Assembly: GCA_021827245.1 (NCBI GenBank)
Contig: JAKAWN010000385.1
Location: 1 to 6,497 of the forward strand
DNA from: Acidobacteriota bacterium
GTDB lineage: Bacteria; Acidobacteriota; Terriglobia; UBA7540
Direction of reading: 5' to 3'
Length of the DNA stretch: 6,497 nt
In this document: piece after piece, positions 1-6,497 of the stretch
Layout: each line of letters opens with the position of its first letter
How positions within the stretch are numbered: the first letter of the stretch is position 1
Notes under the pieces: model-generated
Seen by the model: only the letters and a program-made list of their open reading frames with translations
Told to the model about the DNA's origin: nothing
Database searches by the model: none
Made by a program: the position numbers and the translations under genes

Positions 1-231
1 CTCGAGCGCTTTCAAGCCACCCTCCACCCAGCGTCCGCGCCACAGCAGCACGGTCTTACGGTTGGTATCCAGTGCCTGGGCGATGGCGTGATTCGCCATC
101 CCCGTAGCCGCCATCAGGACGATACGGGCGCGCAACACCAACTTCTGCGGCGTGCCCCGCCCTCGGGTCCATTGATTCAGTATGGAGCGTTGCTCGTCGG
201 TCATTCTCAAAGGCTTTGCAGGCTTCCACAT
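1..231 (-). CDS. IS630-family transposase, N-terminal part (cut by window edge)
   Basis: Read on the minus strand from the ATG at 231-229, the frame stays open for 77 codons to the left edge of the window; a TAG lies in frame four codons upstream of that ATG. Around residues 10-77 the translation shows the usual start of IS630-family transposases: MTDEQ, then RGRGTPQKLVLRARIVL, then a helix-turn-helix segment (about residues 41-66, with NHAIAQALDTNRKTVLLW), then the WRGRW..GGLKAL linker that precedes the catalytic DDE domain. In the family the enzyme cuts and joins the element at TA dinucleotides. The catalytic domain lies outside the window, so I cannot tell whether the gene is intact. A second in-frame ATG at 204-202 (residue 10) fits the family start better. 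Neither start has a strong ribosome binding site. The terminal inverted repeat was not identified; it should lie between 232 and about 300. The gene is transcribed away from gltB. Recognition is by motif memory, without a database search. Confidence 0.85.
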   Translation of the reverse strand, partial: MWKPAKPLRMTDEQRSILNQWTRGRGTPQKLVLRARIVLMAATGMANHAIAQALDTNRKTVLLWRGRWVEGGLKALE

Positions 232-298
232 AAACGAAGCCTAACACGATTCGATGCGATTGTCCATCTATATAAGTGGCATATGACTAGCTGCTGTG

Positions 299-652
299 TC
301 ATGGACCAGCCTGCCCATGTGGAGGCGTGGTATTGCGGCAGCGATTCTTTCCCGCAACGGCCCTTCGTGGCGGGTCACCTGCGTCGGGCAAGTCTGGAGT
401 GCGAAGCCGGCGGCCAGCAGGATTTATCTCCCGGACCAGCTCGGCCTGGCGTTCGGCAGGGTGGCGAGTCAGCTCGAAGCGAAAGGTCACTGGATTGTGG
501 TCCCAGATGGCGAGGCCGGTGGAGTTTTCCAGGTTCCAATGGCTCAGCAGGCACTCCCGGATGTTGCAGATAGGTTCCTCTGCAGCGCTATGAGCCCGCC
601 GGCCAGTAATGGTGTGGATTACCCGGAAAATAACTCGGGCGCAAATCTTCCA
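299..652 (-). pseudogene. Possible gene remnant, unidentified stop-free frame
   Basis: On the minus strand one frame is open from just after a TGA (655-653) to a TGA at 301-299, 117 codons in all. The first likely start codon in it is a GTG at 490-488, so most of the open frame has no start. The translation has a protein-like stretch, about RVIFRVIHTITGR followed by IRECLLSHWNLENS and then TFRFELTRHPAERQAELV, while the last third (rich in Pro, Arg and Gly) looks non-coding. The HW-x2-EN element recalls the C-terminal HW-G-I-EN signature of IS4/ISAs1-type transposases, but the residues that should follow do not match well, so I do not assign it. It lies directly upstream of, and in the same direction as, the IS630 transposase, so it could be debris from an older insertion or from a disrupted gene. 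It could equally be a chance open frame in GC-rich DNA. Confidence 0.2.
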
Positions 653-712
653 TCATCCCTGGATGAGCAGGATTGTGGACAGGATCCGCCTGCCCCAGAA
701 TGTCCATAACGC

Positions 713-727
713 GTTTCATGCTGAAAC
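713..727. repeat. Perfect 6-bp dyad GTTTCA-TGC-TGAAAC
   Basis: Two perfectly complementary 6-base arms are separated by 3 bases. The flanking bases do not extend the pairing. No thymine run follows, so it does not look like an intrinsic terminator, and there is only one copy, so it is not a CRISPR repeat. It lies about 90 bases upstream of the candidate gltB promoter. It could be a regulator binding site or a trace of a mobile element end, but a dyad this short can also occur by chance. Confidence 0.3.
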
Positions 728-772
728 TATCGATTGAGGTCCGGCCCATCTAGGCAAGCAAGTCTCGGACAA

Positions 773-790
773 CGAGGGAAGTCGTCCTCG
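773..790. repeat. Small hairpin, CGAGG arms around an 8-base loop
   Basis: CGAGG (773-777) can pair with CCTCG (786-790). The stem is only 5 base pairs, and the run after it (GGCCAGGCTTTTACC) carries just four thymines some bases downstream. A weak terminator on the plus strand, shielding gltB from upstream transcription, is possible but poorly supported. Confidence 0.15.
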
Positions 791-798
791 GCCAGGCT

Positions 799-825
799 TT
801 TACCACCTGACTGAATGGGTACAAT
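799..825 (+). promoter_or_regulatory. Candidate sigma-70-type promoter for gltBD
   Basis: TACAAT at 820-825 matches five of six bases of the -10 consensus. The best -35 partner is TTTACC at 799-804 (four of six), at a spacing of 15 bases, which is shorter than the preferred 17. Transcription from here would start near 832 and give a leader of about 130 bases before the chosen gltB ATG. The leader is AT-rich from about 833 to 876, unlike the surrounding DNA, which fits a control region. No sigma-54 type site (GG-N10-GC in good context) was recognised, although such regulation is common for nitrogen genes. Confidence 0.35.
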
Positions 826-845
826 ATTCGCCAGATAAATATCCG

Positions 846-860
846 TTATGAAAACCATAA
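846..860. promoter_or_regulatory. Possible operator: TTATG-AAAAC-CATAA dyad in the gltB leader
   Basis: Five-base arms TTATG (846-850) and CATAA (856-860) are perfect inverted repeats around a 5-base spacer, just downstream of the candidate -10 box and in the AT-rich part of the leader. Its size and place would suit a dimeric repressor or activator. The arms are short and AT-rich, so chance is a real alternative. No regulator gene is present in the window to link it to. Confidence 0.2.
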
Positions 861-959
861 AAAATAATCGCTATTGCTCTGTTGAGCGAGCGTGCTAAGT
901 TTCATATCCATAGGATATCTGTAGCCCTCAAGTCGGGTTCCATGGAACCTGGGGCCATC

Positions 960-3900
960 ATGAAAGCGGAATATCCCAACTCGGGTCTCCCCACTGCGCA
1001 AGGTCTATACGACCCACGTTTTGAGCATGACGCCTGTGGTATCGGTTTTCTGGCTAACATCGCGGGCCAGAAATCCCACGACATCATTACCAAAGGTATT
1101 CAAATTCTGATCAACCTCACCCACCGTGGGGCCTGTGGTTGCGACCCGGAGACGGGCGACGGCGCGGGTATTCTAATCCAGATTCCGGATACGTTCTTCC
1201 ATCGCGAGTGTGCAAGGCTAGGTTTCACGCTTCCTCATCCCGGTGAATATGGCGTTGGCATGGTGTTCCTGCCTGTGGAACCGCACGAGCGAATCCTCTG
1301 CGAAGGCATCATCGAAAAGATTGTGCGCGAGGAGGGCCTTGCCGTGCTTGGCTGGCGGGATACTCCCGTAGACGCCAGACGGATCGGCCGTCTGGCACGC
1401 AGCACGCAGCCCTATATTGAACAGATTTTCATCCGGCGAGCACCCGGCATGGACCAGGACACTTTGGAGCGAAAGCTTTATGTGATTCGTCGCCTGGCAG
1501 AAGCAGAAGTAGCGCGCGCCAACATAAGCGGAAAAGGTCAGTTCTATATCCCTTCGCTTTCCACGCGCACCATTGTATATAAGGGATTGCTGCTGGCGCC
1601 GCAAATCACCCACTTCTATGTGGAGCTTTCGGACTCCGAGGTGACGAGCGCGCTCTGCCTTGTTCACCAGCGTTTCTCCACGAATACCTTTCCGACATGG
1701 CCACTCGCGCACCCTTTCCGCTACCTGTGCCACAACGGTGAGATCAACACTCTGCGTGGCAACGCGAACTGGATGCATGCCCGGCAATCAGTGCTTTCCT
1801 CACCCATGTTTGGTGAGGACATCAAGAAACTGCTGCCGATTATTGCGCCGGGCGGCAGCGACTCGGCAAACCTGGACAACGCGGTGGAACTCCTCGCTCT
1901 TGCCGGGCGGTCCTTACCACACGTGATGGAAATGCTTGTTCCGACGGCCTGGGAGAACGATCCGACTCTGCCTGAGGACGTCAAGGCTTTTTACGAGTAC
2001 CACGCTTCGTTGATGGAGCCCTGGGACGGGCCGGCCGCCTTGGCGTTTACCGACGGGCGGGTGATCGGAGCCAAGCTCGACCGCAACGGACTGCGTCCCA
2101 TCCGGTATCTGGTAACGACCGATGGGCTGGTGATTATGGCCTCCGAAGCGGGCGTGCTGCCCGTAAAGCCGGAGCACGTCCTGTCGAAGGGAAGACTCGG
2201 ACCCGGCCGCATGTTGCTGGTCGACACTGAGCACGGACGCCTCATCTCAGACGAAGAAATAAAGGCAGAACTGGCCGCGCGGCAACCATACGCACAGTGG
2301 CTGCGCGAAAACCAGATCACACTCCATAAACTCCCTGCGCCGCCGAGAGTTCAGTCGACCAATCATGACACGCTTTTGATGCGGCAGAGAGTCTTCGGCT
2401 ACACTGACGAAGACCTCCGCCTGATCATGCTGCCCATGGCCATGCAAGGCCAGGAGCCTATTGGCTCAATGGGCACGGACACGCCGCTCGCTTGCTTGTC
2501 AGACAAACCGCAACTGCTATTCCATTACTTCAAGCAGATGTTTGCCCAAGTGACAAATCCAGCAATTGATCCTATCCGCGAAGAACTGGTCATGTCCCTG
2601 ACCGGCTATATCGGTTCTGAGGGGAACATCCTGGACGAAACTCCAAAGCATTGCCATACTTTAAAACTCCTTGATCCTATCCTGACCAACCGTAGTCTGG
2701 AAAAAGTCCGCCGAGTCAGTTGGGGCGATTTCCTTGCGATCACCCTGCCGATGCTTTTCCGCGTGGATGGTGGGGCAGAGATGGAAAGGGCGCTGGAAAA
2801 CCTCTGCCGCAGTGCTTCGCTGGCGGTCAAGTCAGGGTACACGCTCCTGATTCTCTCTGACCGCGGCGTGGATCACGAGTATGCGCCAATACCCAGCCTG
2901 CTGGCGCTCTCGGCGGTCCACAATCACCTGGTGCGGGAAAAAACGCGCAACCAAGTGGCGCTCATTGTCGAGTCTGGCGAACCGCGCGAAGTGATGCACT
3001 ATGCCCTGCTAATCGGGTACGGTGCCAGCGCAATCAACCCTTACCTTGCCATCGAAGCATTGGAGCATGTTTTCAAGCACGGTTATTTCCCACCGGATTT
3101 TACCTTTGACCGGGTTCTTAAAAACTATCTTAAGGCGGTGGACAAAGGCCTCCGCAAGACCTTCTCAAAGATGGGCATCTCGGCCCTGCAGAGTTATTGT
3201 GGCGCGCAAATCTTTGAAGCCATCGGGCTTAATCGTACCCTGGTGGACCGTTATTTCACCGGAACGCCTTCGCGCATCGAGGGTGTGGGAACTGAAGTCC
3301 TGGCCCGCGAAGCGCGGATGCGGCACGAGATGGCCATGCGGCCACCCAGGTTTACGGACACCGAACTGGAAGTCGGCGGGAACTATCAGTACAGAATTCG
3401 AGGAGAGCGGCACCTTCTTAATCCGCTCACCATCAGCAAGCTCCAGCACGCCGTACGACAGTCGAGCTTCTCAACTTTCCAGGAATTCACGAAGATAGTG
3501 AACGACCAGAGCCGCGAGATGCTGACGCTCCGGAGCCTGCTGGAATTTCGCTCGGCCGGTCCTCCAGTGCCGATCGACGATGTCGAGCCCGCCGCGCAGA
3601 TTGTCAAACGCTTTGCGACCGGCGCCATGTCGTTCGGTTCCATCAGCAAAGAAGCTCACGAAACGCTGGCCATTGCGATGAACCGGATCGGCGGCTATTC
3701 GAACACCGGTGAAGGCGGCGAAGACGAGGCGCGCTTTCGGCCCGATCCCAACGGCGATCTGCGCCGAAGCGCGATCAAGCAGGTGGCCTCGGGCCGTTTC
3801 GGAGTGACGGCACACTACCTGGTCAACGCCAACGACTTGCAGATCAAGATCGCGCAAGGTGCCAAACCCGGCGAGGGCGGCCAGTTGCCCGGCCGTAAAG

Positions 3901-5543
3901 TGGACGAGGTGATCGCACGCGTTCGCCACTCCATTCCAGGCGTGGGGCTGATCTCGCCTCCACCGCACCATGACATTTACTCTATCGAAGATCTGGCCCA
4001 ACTGATTTACGATCTCAAGAACGTCAATCCCCAGGCGCGGATTTCGGTAAAGCTTGTGGCTGAAGCCGGGGTCGGCACGGTGGCAGCAGGCGTGGCAAAG
4101 GCGCACGCCGACGTCATCCTGATCAGCGGCTACGACGGCGGAACCGGTGCATCCCCGCTCAGTTCCATCCGGCACGCCGGAATTCCCTGGGAACTGGGTT
4201 TGGCCGAGACGCAGCAGGTGTTAGTGATGAACGACTTGCGCAGCCGCGTGCGCCTTCAGGTGGACGGCAAGCTGGCTACCGGCCGCGATGTCGTGATTGC
4301 CGCGCTGCTCGGCGCAGAGGAGTTTGGATTCGCCACTGCCCCGTTAATCTCAATGGGCTGCGTAATGATGCGAAAGTGCCATCTTAATACCTGCCCGGTC
4401 GGGATTGCCACGCAAAACCCGGCGCTCCGCAAGAGGTTCCAGGGTCAACCCGAACATGTAATCAATTTCTTCTTTTACATCGCGGAGGAGATCCGAGAGA
4501 TTATGGCGCAATTGGGCTTCCGTACCCTGGACGAAATGATCGGGCGCGTGGACTGCCTCGTCAAACGCGACGTTTCCGATCATTGGAAGGCCCGGGGCCT
4601 GGACTTCTCCTCCATCCTTTACAATCCGCCGGTTCCGACTCACGTCGGGCGTCGTTGCCTGATCAGGCAGGACCACGGCCTCGAGCAGGCACTCGACTAC
4701 AGACTTATCGACCTCGCTCGCGAGGCGATTGAGAACCAGACTCCGGTGACCTTCACCCTTCCGATCCGCAACGTCCACCGGACTGTGGGCGCCATGCTGA
4801 GCGGAGAGATTGCACGGCAATTCGGCTCCGAAGGCTTGCCTGAAGATACTATCCGCTTTGCTTTTCACGGCTCTGCCGGCCAGAGCTTTGGCGCGTTTCT
4901 TGCGAAGGGAATCACGCTGGAACTCGAGGGCGAGGCCAATGATTACGTGGGCAAGGGGCTTTCGGGTGGCAGACTGATCATATATCCGCCCCGTAACGCG
5001 CCCCTGCTCCCCGAGCAGAATATTCTGATTGGCAACGTGGCCCTTTACGGGGCAACTAGCGGTGAGGCCTTCTTCAACGGTATGGCCGGTGAGCGGTTCG
5101 CAATCCGCAACTCCGGCGCCGTGGCCGTGGTTGAGGGCGTGGGTGATCATGGTTGCGAGTACATGACCAGAGGAACGGTAGTGGTGCTGGGGCAAACTGG
5201 CCGCAACTTTGCCGCCGGGATGACAGGTGGGATTGTCTACGTGCTGGATGAAACGGATGAGTTCAAAACCGTATTTTGCAATCGTGCTACGGTGGACTTG
5301 GACCCTGTCATCGCGACGGAGGACATTGACACTCTTCAGTCGCTTATTTCCCGCCATGCGGAACTGACTGGCAGCCCGCGGGCGAAGTGGATTCTGGACA
5401 ATTGGGACGTCATGCTGCCGAAGTTCGTCAAAGTTTTCCCCCATGAATATAAGCGAGTGCTCGGCATCAGTCGCGCCAATGAAGGGCTGGTGGCGGCTGG
5501 AGTGGACAGCTCGCCCAAGGACCGGAAGGTGAATCATGGGTAA
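960..5543 (+). CDS. gltB: Glutamate synthase [NADPH] large (alpha) subunit
   Basis: This subunit makes glutamate from glutamine and 2-oxoglutarate in the cytoplasm, with electrons supplied by GltD. The 1527-residue product has the usual family length and order. Cys26 (DACGIGF) is the nucleophile of the N-terminal Ntn amidotransferase after removal of a 25-residue propeptide; HQRFSTN (236-242), NGEINT (259-264) and DRNGLRPIR (374-382) belong to the same domain, which ends near 430. The central domain (about 480-760) carries GSMGTD (502-507) and NPAIDPIRE (533-541). The FMN barrel (about 866-1230) has MSFGSIS (890-896), GEGGED (917-922), [12 protein letters not shown] (967-978) with Lys969, and [10 protein letters not shown] (from 1056). 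Cys1134, Cys1140 and Cys1145 (C-x5-C-x4-C) bind the 3Fe-4S cluster. The glycine-rich beta-helix spans about 1304-1430. The frame is open from a TTG at 882, and ATGs occur at 942 and 960. I chose 960 because GGGG lies 5 bases before it and the propeptide length is typical; 942 (six residues more) is possible. There is no frameshift or missing key residue. Confidence 0.97.
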   Translation: MKAEYPNSGLPTAQGLYDPRFEHDACGIGFLANIAGQKSHDIITKGIQILINLTHRGACGCDPETGDGAGILIQIPDTFFHRECARLGFTLPHPGEYGVGMVFLPVEPHERILCEGIIEKIVREEGLAVLGWRDTPVDARRIGRLARSTQPYIEQIFIRRAPGMDQDTLERKLYVIRRLAEAEVARANISGKGQFYIPSLSTRTIVYKGLLLAPQITHFYVELSDSEVTSALCLVHQRFSTNTFPTWPLAHPFRYLCHNGEINTLRGNANWMHARQSVLSSPMFGEDIKKLLPIIAPGGSDSANLDNAVELLALAGRSLPHVMEMLVPTAWENDPTLPEDVKAFYEYHASLMEPWDGPAALAFTDGRVIGAKLDRNGLRPIRYLVTTDGLVIMASEAGVLPVKPEHVLSKGRLGPGRMLLVDTEHGRLISDEEIKAELAARQPYAQWLRENQITLHKLPAPPRVQSTNHDTLLMRQRVFGYTDEDLRLIMLPMAMQGQEPIGSMGTDTPLACLSDKPQLLFHYFKQMFAQVTNPAIDPIREELVMSLTGYIGSEGNILDETPKHCHTLKLLDPILTNRSLEKVRRVSWGDFLAITLPMLFRVDGGAEMERALENLCRSASLAVKSGYTLLILSDRGVDHEYAPIPSLLALSAVHNHLVREKTRNQVALIVESGEPREVMHYALLIGYGASAINPYLAIEALEHVFKHGYFPPDFTFDRVLKNYLKAVDKGLRKTFSKMGISALQSYCGAQIFEAIGLNRTLVDRYFTGTPSRIEGVGTEVLAREARMRHEMAMRPPRFTDTELEVGGNYQYRIRGERHLLNPLTISKLQHAVRQSSFSTFQEFTKIVNDQSREMLTLRSLLEFRSAGPPVPIDDVEPAAQIVKRFATGAMSFGSISKEAHETLAIAMNRIGGYSNTGEGGEDEARFRPDPNGDLRRSAIKQVASGRFGVTAHYLVNANDLQIKIAQGAKPGEGGQLPGRKVDEVIARVRHSIPGVGLISPPPHHDIYSIEDLAQLIYDLKNVNPQARISVKLVAEAGVGTVAAGVAKAHADVILISGYDGGTGASPLSSIRHAGIPWELGLAETQQVLVMNDLRSRVRLQVDGKLATGRDVVIAALLGAEEFGFATAPLISMGCVMMRKCHLNTCPVGIATQNPALRKRFQGQPEHVINFFFYIAEEIREIMAQLGFRTLDEMIGRVDCLVKRDVSDHWKARGLDFSSILYNPPVPTHVGRRCLIRQDHGLEQALDYRLIDLAREAIENQTPVTFTLPIRNVHRTVGAMLSGEIARQFGSEGLPEDTIRFAFHGSAGQSFGAFLAKGITLELEGEANDYVGKGLSGGRLIIYPPRNAPLLPEQNILIGNVALYGATSGEAFFNGMAGERFAIRNSGAVAVVEGVGDHGCEYMTRGTVVVLGQTGRNFAAGMTGGIVYVLDETDEFKTVFCNRATVDLDPVIATEDIDTLQSLISRHAELTGSPRAKWILDNWDVMLPKFVKVFPHEYKRVLGISRANEGLVAAGVDSSPKDRKVNHG
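5524..5529 (+). promoter_or_regulatory. Ribosome binding site of gltD, inside the gltB end
   Basis: GGAAGG lies 6 bases before the gltD ATG, within the last codons of gltB. This supports the start at 5536. Because the gltB stop (5541-5543) falls inside the first codons of gltD, ribosomes finishing gltB are well placed to start gltD. Confidence 0.7.
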
Positions 5544-6497
5544 AGTCACCGGCTTCTTGGAATACGAGCGCGAGACTCCTGCACGGCGCCCGGTTTCCAC
5601 ACGAGTCAACGACTTCCTTGAAGTCTACCAGGAATTCCCCGACGAAAAAGCCCGGGTGCAAGGGGCTCGTTGTATGGATTGCGGAGTTCCCTTCTGCCAT
5701 ACGGGCTGTCCCCTCAACAACATTATCCCGGAATGGAATGACCTCACCTACCAGGACCGCTGGAGAGAAGCCATTCGCACCCTCCATGTGACTAACAATT
5801 TTCCGGAGTTTACCGGTCGCCTGTGTCCGGCGCCCTGCGAGGCCTCCTGTGTGCTGGGAATCAGTGAGCCGCCTGTCGCGATTAAGGCAATCGAGAAATC
5901 AATTATCGAGCACGCTTTTCGTGAGGGCTGGATTGTTCCTGAATCACCTTCGCATCGGACCGGCAAGCGTGTAGCGGTGGTGGGTTCCGGACCTTCGGGC
6001 CTCGCGGCGGCTCAGCAGTTGAACCGCGTGGGCCATTGGGTGACGGTTTTCGAGAAGGCGGACCGCGCCGGGGGACTGCTGCGCTATGGGATCCCGGACT
6101 TCAAAATGGAGAAGTACGTCCTCGACCGGCGTCTCCAGCAGTTGGAACAGGAAGGTGTCAAATTCCAAACGGGCGCCCACGTGGGGCAAAATGTCCTGGT
6201 CACGGACCTTCAGAAGGAGTTCGACGTTATTCTCCTGACCGGAGGGGCTGAAAACCCGCGCGACATGCAAGTTCCAGGCCGGGAATTGCTGGGCATACAC
6301 TTCGCCATGGAGTTCCTTCCGCAGCAAAACAAAGTTGCGGCGGGAGACGCCGTGCAGGGCCAGATCTTGGCCACCGGCAAGCGGGTGGTGATCATCGGCG
6401 GCGGTGACACAGGTGCCGATTGCCTTGGGACCGTTCATCGGCAAAAGGCGCAGTCAGTGTACCAGTTGGAAATTATGCCTGTCCCGCCTCTCGAGCG
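5536..6497 (+). CDS. gltD: Glutamate synthase [NADPH] small (beta) subunit, C-terminus beyond the window
   Basis: GltD oxidises NADPH and passes the electrons through FAD and iron-sulfur centres to GltB. The first 320 residues are visible, of roughly 470-500 expected. Two cysteine groups in the N-terminal ferredoxin-like domain, Cys46/49/54/58 ([14 protein letters not shown]) and Cys97/101/105 ([10 protein letters not shown]), match the 4Fe-4S ligand region of the family. [10 protein letters not shown] (146-155) is the FAD-binding Rossmann loop, followed by [20 protein letters not shown] (172-191), which is typical of GltD and related flavoproteins. [12 protein letters not shown] (284-295) is the NADPH-binding loop. 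The last residues, [10 protein letters not shown], match the usual stretch just after it. The ATG at 5536 overlaps the gltB stop by 8 bases and has GGAAGG ahead of it. The frame is intact to the right edge. The same fold occurs in the dihydropyrimidine dehydrogenase N-terminus and NfnB-like proteins, but the position after gltB settles the identity. Confidence 0.95.
   Translation, partial: MGKVTGFLEYERETPARRPVSTRVNDFLEVYQEFPDEKARVQGARCMDCGVPFCHTGCPLNNIIPEWNDLTYQDRWREAIRTLHVTNNFPEFTGRLCPAPCEASCVLGISEPPVAIKAIEKSIIEHAFREGWIVPESPSHRTGKRVAVVGSGPSGLAAAQQLNRVGHWVTVFEKADRAGGLLRYGIPDFKMEKYVLDRRLQQLEQEGVKFQTGAHVGQNVLVTDLQKEFDVILLTGGAENPRDMQVPGRELLGIHFAMEFLPQQNKVAAGDAVQGQILATGKRVVIIGGGDTGADCLGTVHRQKAQSVYQLEIMPVPPLE

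Larger units (their letters stand above)
232..798. other. Non-coding or degraded stretch between the IS630 gene and the gltB control region
   Basis: No convincing gene is visible here. Overlapping open frames exist on both strands (for example plus-strand frames ending near 573 and 709), but none gives a recognisable protein or has a good ribosome binding site. The bases just beyond the transposase start (about 232-300) should contain the end of the insertion sequence. The sequence has TA-rich spots around 268-285 where a TA target duplication could lie, but no repeat partner can be seen because the other end is off the window. The stretch 299-652 on the minus strand is listed separately as possible gene debris. 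Two short dyads lie at 713-727 and 773-790. I see no tRNA, rRNA, CRISPR array or clear terminator in the stretch. Confidence 0.6.

Noticed and set aside
88..709. Two overlapping plus-strand open frames (88-573 and 296-709) that might be small genes
   Set aside because: The first runs antisense through the IS630 transposase start. Neither has a ribosome binding site, a recognisable domain or protein-like composition.
713..727. Resemblance of GTTTCA...TGAAAC to CRISPR repeat ends
   Set aside because: There is a single copy with no regularly spaced repeats and no cas genes in the window.
3471..4175. A 234-codon open frame on the minus strand opposite the FMN domain of gltB
   Set aside because: The plus strand here encodes unmistakable GltB motifs ([18 protein letters not shown]). 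The antisense translation has no family features, so it is a shadow.
4350..5609. A 419-codon open frame on the minus strand opposite the end of gltB and the start of gltD
   Set aside because: It lies wholly antisense to strongly conserved gltB/gltD coding sequence, gives no recognisable motifs and is what GC-rich codon bias produces on the opposite strand.
1..6497. The same 8 bases, CTCGAGCG, at both window ends (1-8 and 6490-6497), suggesting a circular molecule or a restriction-cut clone
   Set aside because: Both copies fit their own genes (the transposase KALE segment and the GltD PPLER segment). Joining the ends would run gltD into antisense transposase sequence that does not resemble a GltD C-terminus. 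Further CTCGAG sites occur inside at 4680 and 4923, so the match is probably coincidence.

Overview
This window holds the start of a glutamate synthase operon, with a transposon-scarred stretch upstream of it. The gene content is ordinary bacterial nitrogen metabolism. Base composition is moderately GC-rich in the genes and AT-rich just before the operon. The GltB and GltD sequences are of the bacterial NADPH-dependent type. A soil Gram-negative bacterium, perhaps an acidobacterium, would fit, but this is an impression from protein style and no marker gene is present to prove it.

Layout. Positions 1-231 (minus strand, running off the left edge) encode the N-terminal helix-turn-helix part of an IS630-family transposase. 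Positions 232 to about 800 contain no gene I can identify: one stop-free minus-strand frame (299-652) looks like possible gene debris, and two short dyads sit at 713-727 and 773-790. Positions about 799-959 are the likely gltB control region, with a candidate -10 box, an AT-rich stretch and a small perfect dyad at 846-860.

Positions 960-5543 encode a complete large subunit of glutamate synthase (GltB, about 1527 residues). All four expected regions are intact: the N-terminal Cys amidotransferase, the central domain, the FMN/3Fe-4S synthase barrel and the C-terminal glycine-rich beta-helix. From 5536 to the right edge, overlapping the gltB stop by 8 bases, runs gltD, the small subunit. Its first 320 residues are present, including both 4Fe-4S cysteine clusters and the FAD and NADPH dinucleotide motifs.

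How they work together. GltD takes electrons from NADPH through FAD and iron-sulfur clusters to GltB. GltB strips ammonia from glutamine and channels it to 2-oxoglutarate on FMN, giving two glutamates (the GOGAT half of the GS-GOGAT cycle). The overlap of the two genes implies coupled translation of the partner subunits. I found no new multi-gene system. What merits a second look is the upstream region: the insertion-sequence edge, the unexplained frame at 299-652 and the dyads before gltB.
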